Numbered from the stretch's first letter, positions 38,886 through 44,367 are shown. The stretch: DNA of 64,000 nt from a virus (IMGVR_UViG_3300023174_006147:20475-84474); one strand, 5' to 3'. Numbers and translations: made by a program. Notes: generated by a model from the sequence alone, not told the origin.

Positions 38886-39485
38886 ATGAAAATTCACGAA
38901 TTATTTACTGAGTCCGATTTACAAGAAGTTACTCGGCCATCACTAACACAAGCACATCGAAGGCTTCATCAAGCTGGATATTTCAAACTTGGCGAAGGAT
39001 ATTTTGCATCAGTCTTTTATCGTGAAGGCGAATCATCCGTTCTAAAACTATTCAGCAACAGGGATCTAGGATATATAGATTTTATTCGTTTAGTGGGTGA
39101 GAATCCCAATGTGCATTTTCCAAAATTCTCAAGACGTGCAAAAGCTATTAAAATCACAGATGGATATTCTGCAATTCGCATGGAATTTTTAAAACCTCTT
39201 CCAGAATCAACTATATATGGCTCAAGTAGACAACTTGGTGATATTGTTTATCAATATATCTTGAAACTTAAACATGGAAAGATAGGTCCAGGTGATGAGG
39301 TGGAAATTGATCCTAAAATCGACATTGAACAATTCATGTTGAAGCTTGAACGAAAGCAACCTGGATTTATTCAGGCTTGTAAACTTATTGCAAACTCCAC
39401 CCGCAGTGATAGTAACATTGACATTAGTGAAGAAAATATCATGCTTCGTGGTGGCACTCTTGTTATCACAGATCCACTTTCTTGA
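38886..39485 (+). CDS. protein-kinase-like injected protein
   Basis: 199 aa, MKIHELFTESDLQEV N-terminus. Kinase-fold features: 'LGEGYFASVFYRE' glycine-rich loop, 'SVLKLF' (VAIK-like Lys), 'SNIDISEENIMLR' catalytic loop lacking the HRD His, and 'LVITDPLS' in DFG position at the very C-terminus. No C-lobe beyond this, so possibly a minimal or inactive kinase. Plus-strand late gene among tRNAs. Confidence 0.6.
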   Translation: MKIHELFTESDLQEVTRPSLTQAHRRLHQAGYFKLGEGYFASVFYREGESSVLKLFSNRDLGYIDFIRLVGENPNVHFPKFSRRAKAIKITDGYSAIRMEFLKPLPESTIYGSSRQLGDIVYQYILKLKHGKIGPGDEVEIDPKIDIEQFMLKLERKQPGFIQACKLIANSTRSDSNIDISEENIMLRGGTLVITDPLS

Positions 39486-39497
39486 TAATTTAAAACA

Positions 39498-39616
39498 GGA
39501 TATACATTTTTTCGTTGCTCTACCAGACTGAGCTACTTCCCCATAGGTGGCGGGGAAGGCAGGATTTGAACCTACGACCAACGGCTTGACATGCTAAAAT
39601 AATGCTGTAGATATCC
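39498..39616 (-). tRNA. circularly permuted tRNA-Asp(GTC)
   Basis: Minus-strand order: end-stem GGATATC-TACAGCATTATTTTA, 3' half (39594-39548: GC, loop ATGTCAA, GCCGT, TGGTC, T-arm GTAGG/CCTGC, acceptor CTTCCCC, GCCA), linker CCTAT, 5' half (39542-39513: GGGGAAG, TA, D-arm GCTC/GAGC, A, ACG), AAAAAATGTATATCC. Joining ACG to GC gives AC stem ACGGC/GCCGT and a perfect 77-nt cloverleaf. A normal tRNA-Asp(GTC) lies 200 nt away (39825-39901). Confidence 0.85.
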
Positions 39617-39622
39617 TAAATC

Positions 39623-39721
39623 TGGAGCCGAGACACGGAATCGAACCGTATGTGGATTATACCTGGACTCCAAGTATAATTCCTATTGATTCGTACCAGC
39701 AACCTACTGGACTTACTCGGC
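39623..39721 (-). tRNA. aberrant tRNA-like gene with long internal hairpin
   Basis: 99 nt. Acceptor GCCGAG/CTCGGC, D-arm CCAG/CTGG, T-arm TACGG/CCGTG (TTCGATT), TCCA. Middle: AATCAATAGGAATTA stretch (also in the element at 42533) and an 11-bp hairpin ATTATACTTGG/CCAGGTATAAT. Confidence 0.45.
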
Positions 39722-39727
39722 ATTAAT

Positions 39728-39823
39728 AATTCATTTGTTAGCTTTGCACTAACTCGGTGGTCCTTGCATTCCGTTTCTTCTAACCAGTTGCCCGGCTATT
39801 TGAAGAAATACCACTAAACGAAT
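39728..39823 (-). ncRNA. structured intergenic element
   Basis: End pairing ATTCGTTTAG / CTAACAAATGAAT enclosing GTGGT/ACCAC, TTTCTTC/GAAGAAA and GTTAG/CTAAC (7-nt loop). No tRNA recognisable. Confidence 0.35.
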
Positions 39824-39824
39824 C

Positions 39825-39901
39825 TGGCGACCTCGAACGGACTCGAACCGTCAACATCCTCCTGGACAGGGAGGCGCTCTAACCAATTGAACTACGAGGC
39901 C
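39825..39901 (-). tRNA. tRNA-Asp(GTC)
   Basis: AC stem CCTCC/GGAGG, loop CTGTCCA, acceptor GGCCTCG/CGAGGTC, encoded GCCA. Confidence 0.94.
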
Positions 39902-39903
39902 AT

Positions 39904-40010
39904 TAAACTACTTGAAAGAACACACTCTCTTTAACATGAGTCCTACGAGTGCAAAAATTGAGTTAACAAACTCACTCCCCAATCTTTCATGTGTTCATCA
40001 AAATAGTCTA
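39904..40010 (-). ncRNA. GAACAC-stem element
   Basis: End helix ACTATTTTGATGAACACA / TGTGTTCTTTCAAGTAGT. Interior has TGAGTT/AACTCA hairpin; no clear tRNA. Confidence 0.5.
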
Positions 40011-40051
40011 ATATAATGTTGTTAATAATTAATTTGATAATATTTTAAATT

Positions 40052-40059
40052 AATAAATA
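40052..40059 (+). promoter_or_regulatory. late-promoter-like box AATAAATA
   Basis: Plus-strand box upstream of the HNH endonuclease gene. Confidence 0.4.
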
Positions 40060-40122
40060 AGAGTGTCCATCGCGATACTGGTAATATCCATGGACTCTAA
40101 TGCGATAGAGGAGCATCAGTGC

Positions 40123-40977
40123 ATGAATATTTATATCTGTAAGGTTTGTGGAAAACAATTTCAATCCGTTTATGCAGAGGTTGGTCACCGTCATACTCAT
40201 TCTCAAAAATGGATTGAAAAACGAAAAACAAAAGATATTTTGCAAACTAAACCAAAAAAATTACCTATAACTACATTTTTGGATAACAAGTACACTAAGT
40301 GGTACTTAAATATTATTCAAAATGCAACAATCAATCAAAGAAATAAACCATATGAAACTCATCATATTTTGCCCCGTTGTATGGGAGGAAATAATGATTT
40401 AAGTAATCTCATTAGGCTTACTCCCAGAGAACATCTAATTTGTCATATTCTTTTAACAAAAATGGTTCCAACAGGAACAACCGAGTCATATAAGCTTCAT
40501 AAAGCCATAATGAGTATGAATAGACAATCCGAAAGTCAAAGCAGAATACTCAATACAAAACTGATTGCAAACGCAAAAATAAGATATTTACAACAACATT
40601 CAAAAAACATGTCAGGTAAAGGTAATCCTATGTTTGGAATGATATGGATCAGCAATCCAGAGAAGCAAGTGTGCCTTCGTATTCAAAAATCCGAACTATC
40701 TAAATTTTTAGATGATGGATATATTCAGAAAAGAATATTAAACTTTGATCTTTATAAAAAGAAAAAGAAGTTATCTCATAAAAATCTAAAGAAAAATACT
40801 ATCAAGAAAAATATATCTTTTACAGAAACTAAAGATTTTTATGAAATTCTACATTTAAAATATATTGAATCGGATTTATCTTTACGAGATTTTGCAAAAA
40901 TACATTATTCAAAATCTCATGTTAGTTTATATAAATGGTTTGTTAAATTAGGTTTAGAAATTAAAAATAAGAAATAA
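40123..40977 (+). CDS. HNH homing endonuclease
   Basis: 284 aa from MNIYICKVCGKQF with GAGGAG upstream (an ATG at 40090 is an alternative). N-terminal C2H2 finger 'CKVCGKQF...HRHTH', HNH core 'YETHHILPRCMGGNNDLSNLIRL', Lys-rich C-terminus with a helix-turn-helix-like end. Inserted between tRNA genes on the opposite strand. Confidence 0.85.
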   Translation: MNIYICKVCGKQFQSVYAEVGHRHTHSQKWIEKRKTKDILQTKPKKLPITTFLDNKYTKWYLNIIQNATINQRNKPYETHHILPRCMGGNNDLSNLIRLTPREHLICHILLTKMVPTGTTESYKLHKAIMSMNRQSESQSRILNTKLIANAKIRYLQQHSKNMSGKGNPMFGMIWISNPEKQVCLRIQKSELSKFLDDGYIQKRILNFDLYKKKKKLSHKNLKKNTIKKNISFTETKDFYEILHLKYIESDLSLRDFAKIHYSKSHVSLYKWFVKLGLEIKNKK

Positions 40978-40981
40978 AAAC

Positions 40982-41070
40982 TGGCTCCTAGGGTGGGGCA
41001 CGATCCCACAAACCCGACCAAGGGTGCTCGATTAACAGTCGAGTGCGTCTACCAGTTCCGCCACCTAGGA
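40982..41070 (-). tRNA. class II tRNA with GTT (Asn) anticodon
   Basis: Acceptor TCCTAGG/CCTAGGA, Leu-type D-arm GCG/CGC, AC stem CTCGA/TCGAG with the canonical Asn loop CTGTTAA, variable arm CCC/GGG, T-stem GTGGG/CCCAC with odd loop ATCGTGC, encoded GCCA. A Leu-like body with an Asn anticodon; no ordinary tRNA-Asn was found in the window. Confidence 0.8.
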
Positions 41071-41074
41071 ACAC

Positions 41075-41134
41075 AAACAAACAGCTATTCATTTTAGCAA
41101 TTGTAATCCTGCGATTGTTGTTTGTTTTTAAAAT
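41075..41134 (-). ncRNA. structured intergenic hairpin
   Basis: 9-bp end stem AAACAAACA/TGTTTGTTT enclosing AATC/GATT and GCTA/TAGC (7-nt loop AAATGAA) hairpins. Confidence 0.35.
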
Positions 41135-41138
41135 ATTC

Positions 41139-41223
41139 TGGTGCGGATGAAGGGACTCGAACCCCCACATCTTGCGATACTGGTACCTAAAACCAGGGCG
41201 TCTACCAATTCCGCCACATCCGC
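41139..41223 (-). tRNA. tRNA-Leu(TAG)
   Basis: Class II, AC stem CTGGT/ACCAG, loop TTTAGGT, acceptor GCGGATG/CATCCGC, encoded ACCA. Confidence 0.95.
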
Positions 41224-41227
41224 ATTA

Positions 41228-41289
41228 AATTTATTATAAGAACACACTAGCTGACTCGTTGCAGAACAATGTGTTCATATAATAAATCT
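41228..41289 (-). ncRNA. GAACAC-stem element in tRNA leader
   Basis: Very regular helix ATTTATTATA-T-GAACAC / GTGTTC-T-TATAATAAAT directly downstream of boxA; loop ATTGTTCTG...CTAGT as in the leader at 36844. Confidence 0.6.
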
Positions 41290-41355
41290 ACAATTTCAAA
41301 GAACTAACTTACTTTGTTATGAACTCATTATAAGACAAGCAGAAGACACTGTCAA
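41288..41355 (-). promoter_or_regulatory. sigma-70 promoter with rRNA-like boxA leader
   Basis: TTGACA, 17-bp spacer, TATAAT (41327-41355); leader contains GTTAGTTCTTTGAAATTGTAG (41288-41308), identical to the boxA-like sequence at 36904-36924. Drives tRNA-Leu(TAG) and following genes. Confidence 0.72.
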
Positions 41356-41367
41356 CCGCTAATAACG

Positions 41368-41445
41368 ACTTATTTGAAAAACACACTGACTGGAGACTAT
41401 GTCTAGGGTCCAGTACGGCATTGCAATGTGCTTATCGAATAAGTC
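41368..41445 (-). ncRNA. GAACAC-stem element (variant)
   Basis: End helix GACTTATTCGATAAGCACA / TGTGTTTTTCAAATAAGTC; inner hairpin ACTGGA/TCCAGT. Variant AGCACA replaces GAACACA. Confidence 0.45.
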
Positions 41446-41447
41446 TA

Positions 41448-41816
41448 TCATAGTGATAAACTCTTTAGAAATTCGTATACTTCATCTTCCGAATCGTATA
41501 TTCTGTGACAGGATACAGGATGAGTTAACGCCACTTGTATTTTATCACCAAACTTCCTAATTATTCCAAATCCTGGAAATCTACCGTGACCTGCGGAACG
41601 ATTGTTCCACCGAGTGCGATAGGCATAAGGAAATGAAACGCAGTTATATTCGGTGCCTAGCAATTCAGCACACCTTTCATAGAACATCGATTTCCCTTTA
41701 TTTAACGGAGGGTTACTCCAACAACTATCAAATATAGTTGTCGCCCACCCACAATGCATTTTGGAATTTAAAACTATCGACCTGTTTCGAGAATCATCGT
41801 AGGTCCAATACTCCAC
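41448..41816 (-). CDS. hypothetical protein
   Basis: 122 aa, GTG start, MEYWTYDDSRNRS.... Aromatic, soluble; 'CVSFPYAYRTRWNNRSAGHGRFPGFG' central region. Not recognised. A GC-rich CAGGC/GCCTG hairpin lies in its leader. Confidence 0.5.
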   Translation of the reverse strand: MEYWTYDDSRNRSIVLNSKMHCGWATTIFDSCWSNPPLNKGKSMFYERCAELLGTEYNCVSFPYAYRTRWNNRSAGHGRFPGFGIIRKFGDKIQVALTHPVSCHRIYDSEDEVYEFLKSLSL

Positions 41817-41870
41817 GTATCCGCCACACAGGCTCGTCCACGATTCGCCGCCTGTAGCTAAGATAGTTTA

Positions 41871-41898
41871 AGGATAAAGCCACTTTCGACTGTGTCAA
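41871..41898 (-). promoter_or_regulatory. possible sigma-70 promoter
   Basis: TTGACA, 16-bp spacer, TATCCT on the minus strand, 55 nt upstream of the 122-aa gene. Confidence 0.5.
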
Positions 41899-41950
41899 TA
41901 CCCTGGGTCGCTGTCTTTGTTCTAGAATTTATTACACAGTGACCGTAACT

Positions 41951-42027
41951 TGGTGACCCCAACGGGATTCGAACCCGTGTCGTCGCCGTGAAAGGGCGGT
42001 GTCCTGGGCCAACTAGACGATGGGGCC
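41951..42027 (-). tRNA. tRNA-Glu(TTC), copy 1
   Basis: AC stem CCGCC/GGCGA, loop CTTTCAC, acceptor GGCCCCA/TGGGGTC, encoded ACCA. Confidence 0.93.
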
Positions 42028-42030
42028 GTT

Positions 42031-42184
42031 TAATAATATATCAGATGTCCCTTTGGGCAAAAGTCCATAGCCTCCATCCATTCTTTTCGCCTCTTTTTCA
42101 AGGCACTGGCTATTTTACGGACTACTCCTTAGATGATGCACTTTACTCTGGATGCGAGTTGTAGCAACATTTCCGATATTATAT
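42031..42184 (-). ncRNA. structured intergenic RNA (GAACAC-like ends)
   Basis: End pairing AATATAATATC...ATGT / ACAT...GATATATTATT; inner stem GTCC+ATAGCC / GGCTAT+GGAC and hairpin GCCT/AGGC with loop TGAAAAAG. About 150 nt without CDS or tRNA. Confidence 0.4.
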
Positions 42185-42264
42185 TGGTGCCTCCGGACAG
42201 GTTCGAACTGCCGACACCTGTGGCTTCAACACAGTGCTCTACCTAAATACTGAGCTACGGAGGC
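42185..42264 (-). tRNA. tRNA-Phe(GAA)
   Basis: AC stem CTGTG/CACAG, loop TTGAAGC, acceptor GCCTCCG/CGGAGGC, encoded ACCA. Regular counterpart of the permuted Phe element. Confidence 0.92.
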
Positions 42265-42271
42265 ATTAAAA

Positions 42272-42347
42272 TGGGGTGATCGACGGGTATCGAGCCCGCA
42301 ACTCCGGATTCACAATCCAGCATGTATCCATTAACACCTCGACCACC
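42272..42347 (-). tRNA. tRNA-His(GTG)
   Basis: Extra G-1 paired with discriminator C, the His identity element; AC loop TTGTGAA, encoded CCA. Confidence 0.95.
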
Positions 42348-42349
42348 AT

Positions 42350-42450
42350 AATCTGTCAGGAGACTTCGGATTTGTACCGCACCGTTTGAGAGTGGCCCCT
42401 GCGCACTCAAGGTATTTTCTCTAGGCTTATATGTGCAGCCTAGTTTAAAA
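42350..42450 (-). ncRNA. structured intergenic element
   Basis: Hairpins CTAGGCT/AGCCTAG and TTGAGTG/CACTC-T-CAA and a T-arm-like CGG/CCG with TACAAAT loop. Possibly a decayed tRNA. Confidence 0.35.
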
Positions 42451-42528
42451 TGGTGAAGCATGAGGGACTCGAACCCTCTTTATTCTGGACTGAAAACCCA
42501 GTGACCCAACCCGTTAGCCGTATGCTCC
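42451..42528 (-). tRNA. tRNA-Glu(TTC)-like, copy 2
   Basis: Acceptor GGAGCAT/ATGCTTC, AC stem CTGGG/TCCAG, loop TTTTCAG, T-arm GAGGG/CCCTC, encoded ACCA. The D-arm is not Glu-like, so amino-acid identity is uncertain. Confidence 0.8.
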
Positions 42529-42532
42529 ATTT

Positions 42533-42658
42533 AAACTACTTAGAAGAACGCTGTGATCCCAAACCTCAACGCAGGATTCGAACCTGACCGCGGGCCGTTA
42601 ATTCCCTATTGATTACGAGCCTTTGGGTGGCTCAACACAGCATTCATCAAAATAGTCT
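42533..42658 (-). ncRNA. GAACAC-stem element enclosing tRNA fragments
   Basis: End helix ACTATTTTGATGAATGCTGTG / CACAGCGTTCTTCTAAGTAGT. Inside are GAGCC/GGCTC, the AATCAATAGGGAATTA stretch, a T-arm with TTCGAAT loop and a TTTGGGA (UGG-type) loop near the end. Order is not that of a normal tRNA. Confidence 0.5.
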
Positions 42659-42727
42659 ACCCTCGTACAGGATTCGAACCCGCGTTACTCCAATCTTAGG
42701 AGCGTCCTGCCGCTAGACGAACGAAGC
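42659..42727 (-). tRNA. degenerate tRNA without CCA
   Basis: Glu/Gln-type D-arm GTCT/GGAC, AC stem GCTCC/GGAGT with loop TAAGATT (A at position 33), T-stem GCGGG/CCTGT; acceptor pairs 6 of 7, no CCA, abutting the element at 42533. Probably not functional as a tRNA. Confidence 0.45.
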
Positions 42728-42815
42728 AAGGCGTAAAATAAGTATACCGTGATCAAATCGGTCTACTTGCGCCTTGGACTACTCTGCCAGTGTGATCAGC
42801 ACCAGCAAAAACTAT
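42728..42815 (-). ncRNA. long hairpin with GATC loops
   Basis: Stem CAAGGCG/CGCCTTG, then AAGTA/TACTT and ACCG/CGGT with loop ATTTGATCA; a second hairpin TGGTG/CACTG has loop CTGATCA. Both loops read like GAU anticodon loops. No cloverleaf. Confidence 0.4.
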
Positions 42816-42822
42816 ATAAAAT

Positions 42823-42898
42823 TGGCACAGGTACTAGGACTCGAACCCAGACGAACGGTTTTGGAGACCGTCATGCTAGCCATTAACATCATACCTGC
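42823..42898 (-). tRNA. tRNA-Trp(CCA)
   Basis: AC stem ACGGT/ACCGT, loop CTCCAAA, acceptor GCAGGTA/TACCTGT, encoded GCCA. Confidence 0.94.
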
Positions 42899-42906
42899 AT
42901 TTAAAT

Positions 42907-42982
42907 TGGTGCTCTTACCCCGACTTGAACAGGGAACTCAAGTTTCGTAGACTTGTATGATATCCAGTTCCACCATAAGAGC
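42907..42982 (-). tRNA. tRNA-Arg(ACG)
   Basis: AC stem CAAGT/ACTTG, loop CTACGAA, acceptor GCTCTTA/TAAGAGC, encoded ACCA. Confidence 0.93.
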
Positions 42983-42994
42983 ATTAAAATTGTA

Positions 42995-43124
42995 TTGCAC
43001 CCTGATCACTTTAGCTGCACAGCCTGAGAAGGCATTTATCGGTTTTACCAGCAGCGTTCGGTACTCTATGAATACTTCGGATTCATTAACGGGAGGTCTC
43101 GGTTACAGTCCCGAAAGGTGCAAA
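42995..43124 (-). ncRNA. structured intergenic RNA
   Basis: End stem TTGCACC/GGTGCAA enclosing CGGGA/TCCCG, ATGAAT/ATTCAT (7-nt loop CCGAAGT) and GCCT/AGGC hairpins. No CDS or tRNA. Confidence 0.4.
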
Positions 43125-43133
43125 ATCAGTTAC

Positions 43134-43316
43134 TTACTGGTGGTTTTCTACATGTTCCTGGCACTTTGGACCACAATCCACAGTGGCATCAGCCTTAACG
43201 CTGCCATCTGCATTCAATTCAGGAGCAGCAGTTGCATTGTCAACAGGAGCAGACTCCGAGCAAGCAGCAAGAGTAGCAAGTGCTGCAATAGCAGCAATAG
43301 TAAAGAGATTCTTCAT
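43134..43316 (-). CDS. small lipoprotein
   Basis: 60 aa. Signal peptide with lipobox 'ATLAAC' (Cys19 lipidated), then a short polar mature part with two Cys ('DCGPKCQEH'). Periplasmic-facing lipoprotein; possible spanin-like or exclusion role, not assignable. Promoter TTGACA-17-TATTAT at 43359-43387. Confidence 0.75.
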   Translation of the reverse strand: MKNLFTIAAIAALATLAACSESAPVDNATAAPELNADGSVKADATVDCGPKCQEHVENHQ

Positions 43317-43358
43317 TTAAAATATCCTTTGTTTGAGTTGAAATAATTCAACTTTTTA

Positions 43359-43387
43359 ATAATAAAGCATTTCATGCCCAATGTCAA
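43359..43387 (-). promoter_or_regulatory. sigma-70 promoter for lipoprotein
   Basis: TTGACA, 17-bp spacer, TATTAT on the minus strand; leader has a GTTGAA/TTCAAC hairpin. Confidence 0.65.
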
Positions 43388-43396
43388 TCGAAATAT

Positions 43397-43481
43397 TGGA
43401 GGACCTGGTCGGGGTCGAACCGACATTGCACTAAGCGGCGGAGTAAGAATCCGCTGGGTTTACCTATTCTCCTACAGGTCC
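43397..43481 (-). tRNA. class II tRNA with CTT (Lys) anticodon
   Basis: Acceptor GGACCTG/CAGGTCC, AC stem GCGGA/TCCGC, loop TTCTTAC, 13-nt variable region, T-arm GTCGG/CCGAC (TTCGACC), encoded TCCA. D-loop is Leu-like although the anticodon reads AAG (Lys). Confidence 0.75.
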
Positions 43482-43491
43482 ATGTATATAT

Positions 43492-43577
43492 TGGTGGGTG
43501 TGGATGGATTCGAACCAACTCACCCGAAGGAACGGATTTACAGTCCGCTGCGCGCTCTCCAACTCGGCCGCACACCC
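43492..43577 (-). tRNA. tRNA-Tyr(GTA)
   Basis: Class II, AC stem GCGGA/TCCGT, loop CTGTAAA, acceptor GGGTGTG/CACACCC, encoded ACCA. Confidence 0.95.
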
Positions 43578-43652
43578 ATTAGAAAAACACACTTGACATC
43601 GATTCAGAGTCGAGCCTTCTGCTATGCATCTGGAAAATGTGTTTATCTAACT
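43578..43652 (-). ncRNA. GAACAC-stem element (variant)
   Basis: End helix GTTAGATAAACACA / TGTGTTTTTCTAAT. Inner hairpin TCGA/TCGA with 7-nt loop CTCTGAA, identical in form to a CUG (Gln) anticodon loop. Confidence 0.45.
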
Positions 43653-43826
43653 ACAAAAATCCCAGCCAAATAATGTGTTTGAAGAATGTTTGATTTTCTT
43701 CTTTTTCTTAGGCTTTTTGTACCATTGGCTACCTAGTCCTTTTTCTGAAAGAACATTCAAGGTAGGCATATAATTGTGTTTCTTTAGCAAATTTCTTGCC
43801 TGTGATTTAGCTGTCTTTTTATACAT
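43647..43826 (-). CDS. small basic protein
   Basis: 59 aa, MYKKTAKSQARNLLKK..., with a run of nine Lys/Pro around residue 40. Weak ribosome site; its TAG stop overlaps the adjoining RNA element. Moderate support. Confidence 0.45.
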   Translation of the reverse strand: MYKKTAKSQARNLLKKHNYMPTLNVLSEKGLGSQWYKKPKKKKKIKHSSNTLFGWDFCS

Positions 43827-43865
43827 TTGATAACTTTAACATCAAGTCTTAATAAAGTCAAGACT

Positions 43866-44128
43866 ATTGTTAAAGTTTATAAAGTCTCGCCTTGCACCAA
43901 CTCGAAAGTTGATTAGTCCGCCTTCGTTAATAGAACTCGTCTATTAACGGAAAGAGCTTTTTAGACTCTTCCCAACGGAGGTATCCGCGAGTACCTGTTC
44001 CATATTCACCTTCACACAGTGGAGTTCACCGTGCGCTCAGCTACCACTTTTTCTGATCTTTCGATCAGACGAGTCTTTCGAGTCACCTAGCTAAACTAGG
44101 AGGGCGATGGAATCACCCTGTTTTGAGC
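43866..44128. ncRNA. large structured RNA candidate
   Basis: About 260 nt with no ORF but a dense set of hairpins: AACT/AGTT, CGTTAATAGA/TCTATTAACG (10 bp), GGTA/TACC, CTGATC-GAAA-GATCAG, CCTAG/CTAGG, GGGTGAT/ATCGCCC. Locally higher GC than flanks. It is bounded by a terminator at 44129-44162 and lies beside the tRNA array, where large phage ncRNAs such as GOLLD or ROOL are typically found; no match to their sequences can be claimed. Strand unresolved. Confidence 0.5.
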
Positions 44129-44162
44129 AATAAAAAACCCCGGAAATTTCTTCCCGGGGTAC
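44129..44162 (-). terminator. rho-independent terminator
   Basis: ACCCCGG/CCGGGGT stem with AT-rich loop followed on the minus strand by TTTTTTA; ends the short transcript from 44332. Confidence 0.85.
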
Positions 44163-44194
44163 TTTAAATTTGATTTTGGATTTTTATTTCCTCA

Positions 44195-44332
44195 TCAAAC
44201 TTGCGTACCCCCATCAAATGCTGTAGGGACATTGCGATTATATGATAGTTGACCAATCGCATGCCATTCAACGGACAAGCCGTTAAAGCATTCTTTAGCT
44301 ATTCTATCAAAATTTCGTTCGGTCTTAAGCAT
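44195..44332 (-). CDS. hypothetical small protein
   Basis: 45 aa, MLKTERNFDRIAKECF.... GAAGGAAG upstream, a consensus promoter 36 nt before the ATG and a terminator after it make it a complete unit. Function unknown. Confidence 0.55.
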   Translation of the reverse strand: MLKTERNFDRIAKECFNGLSVEWHAIGQLSYNRNVPTAFDGGTQV

Positions 44333-44367
44333 TTGAATTTAAACTTCCTTCGTTTCTTACTGTTCGA

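Noticed and set aside
34155-39616. Explaining the permuted tRNAs as two adjacent partial tRNAs
   Set aside because: The acceptor halves pair 7/7, the anticodon stems are restored only by joining these halves, and total lengths are exactly 76 and 77 nt.
37793-39721. Three tRNA-Trp genes based on GTCCA hairpin loops
   Set aside because: Loops are 6-11 nt rather than 7, and in 39623 the bases form a continuous 11-bp stem; a proper tRNA-Trp(CCA) exists at 42823.
41368-41445. CUA suppressor tRNA in the CCCTAGA loop
   Set aside because: The loop is 14 nt, position 33 would be C, and there is no acceptor or CCA.
34039-43652. Group I or group II introns in the tRNA genes
   Set aside because: The inserted segments are only about 20-30 nt and no P/Q/R/S or domain V motifs were found.
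43866-44128. RNase P RNA, SRP RNA or tmRNA
   Set aside because: None of the universally conserved sequences (such as the P4 region of RNase P, the SRP tetraloop domain, or a tRNA-like end with a tag ORF) is present.
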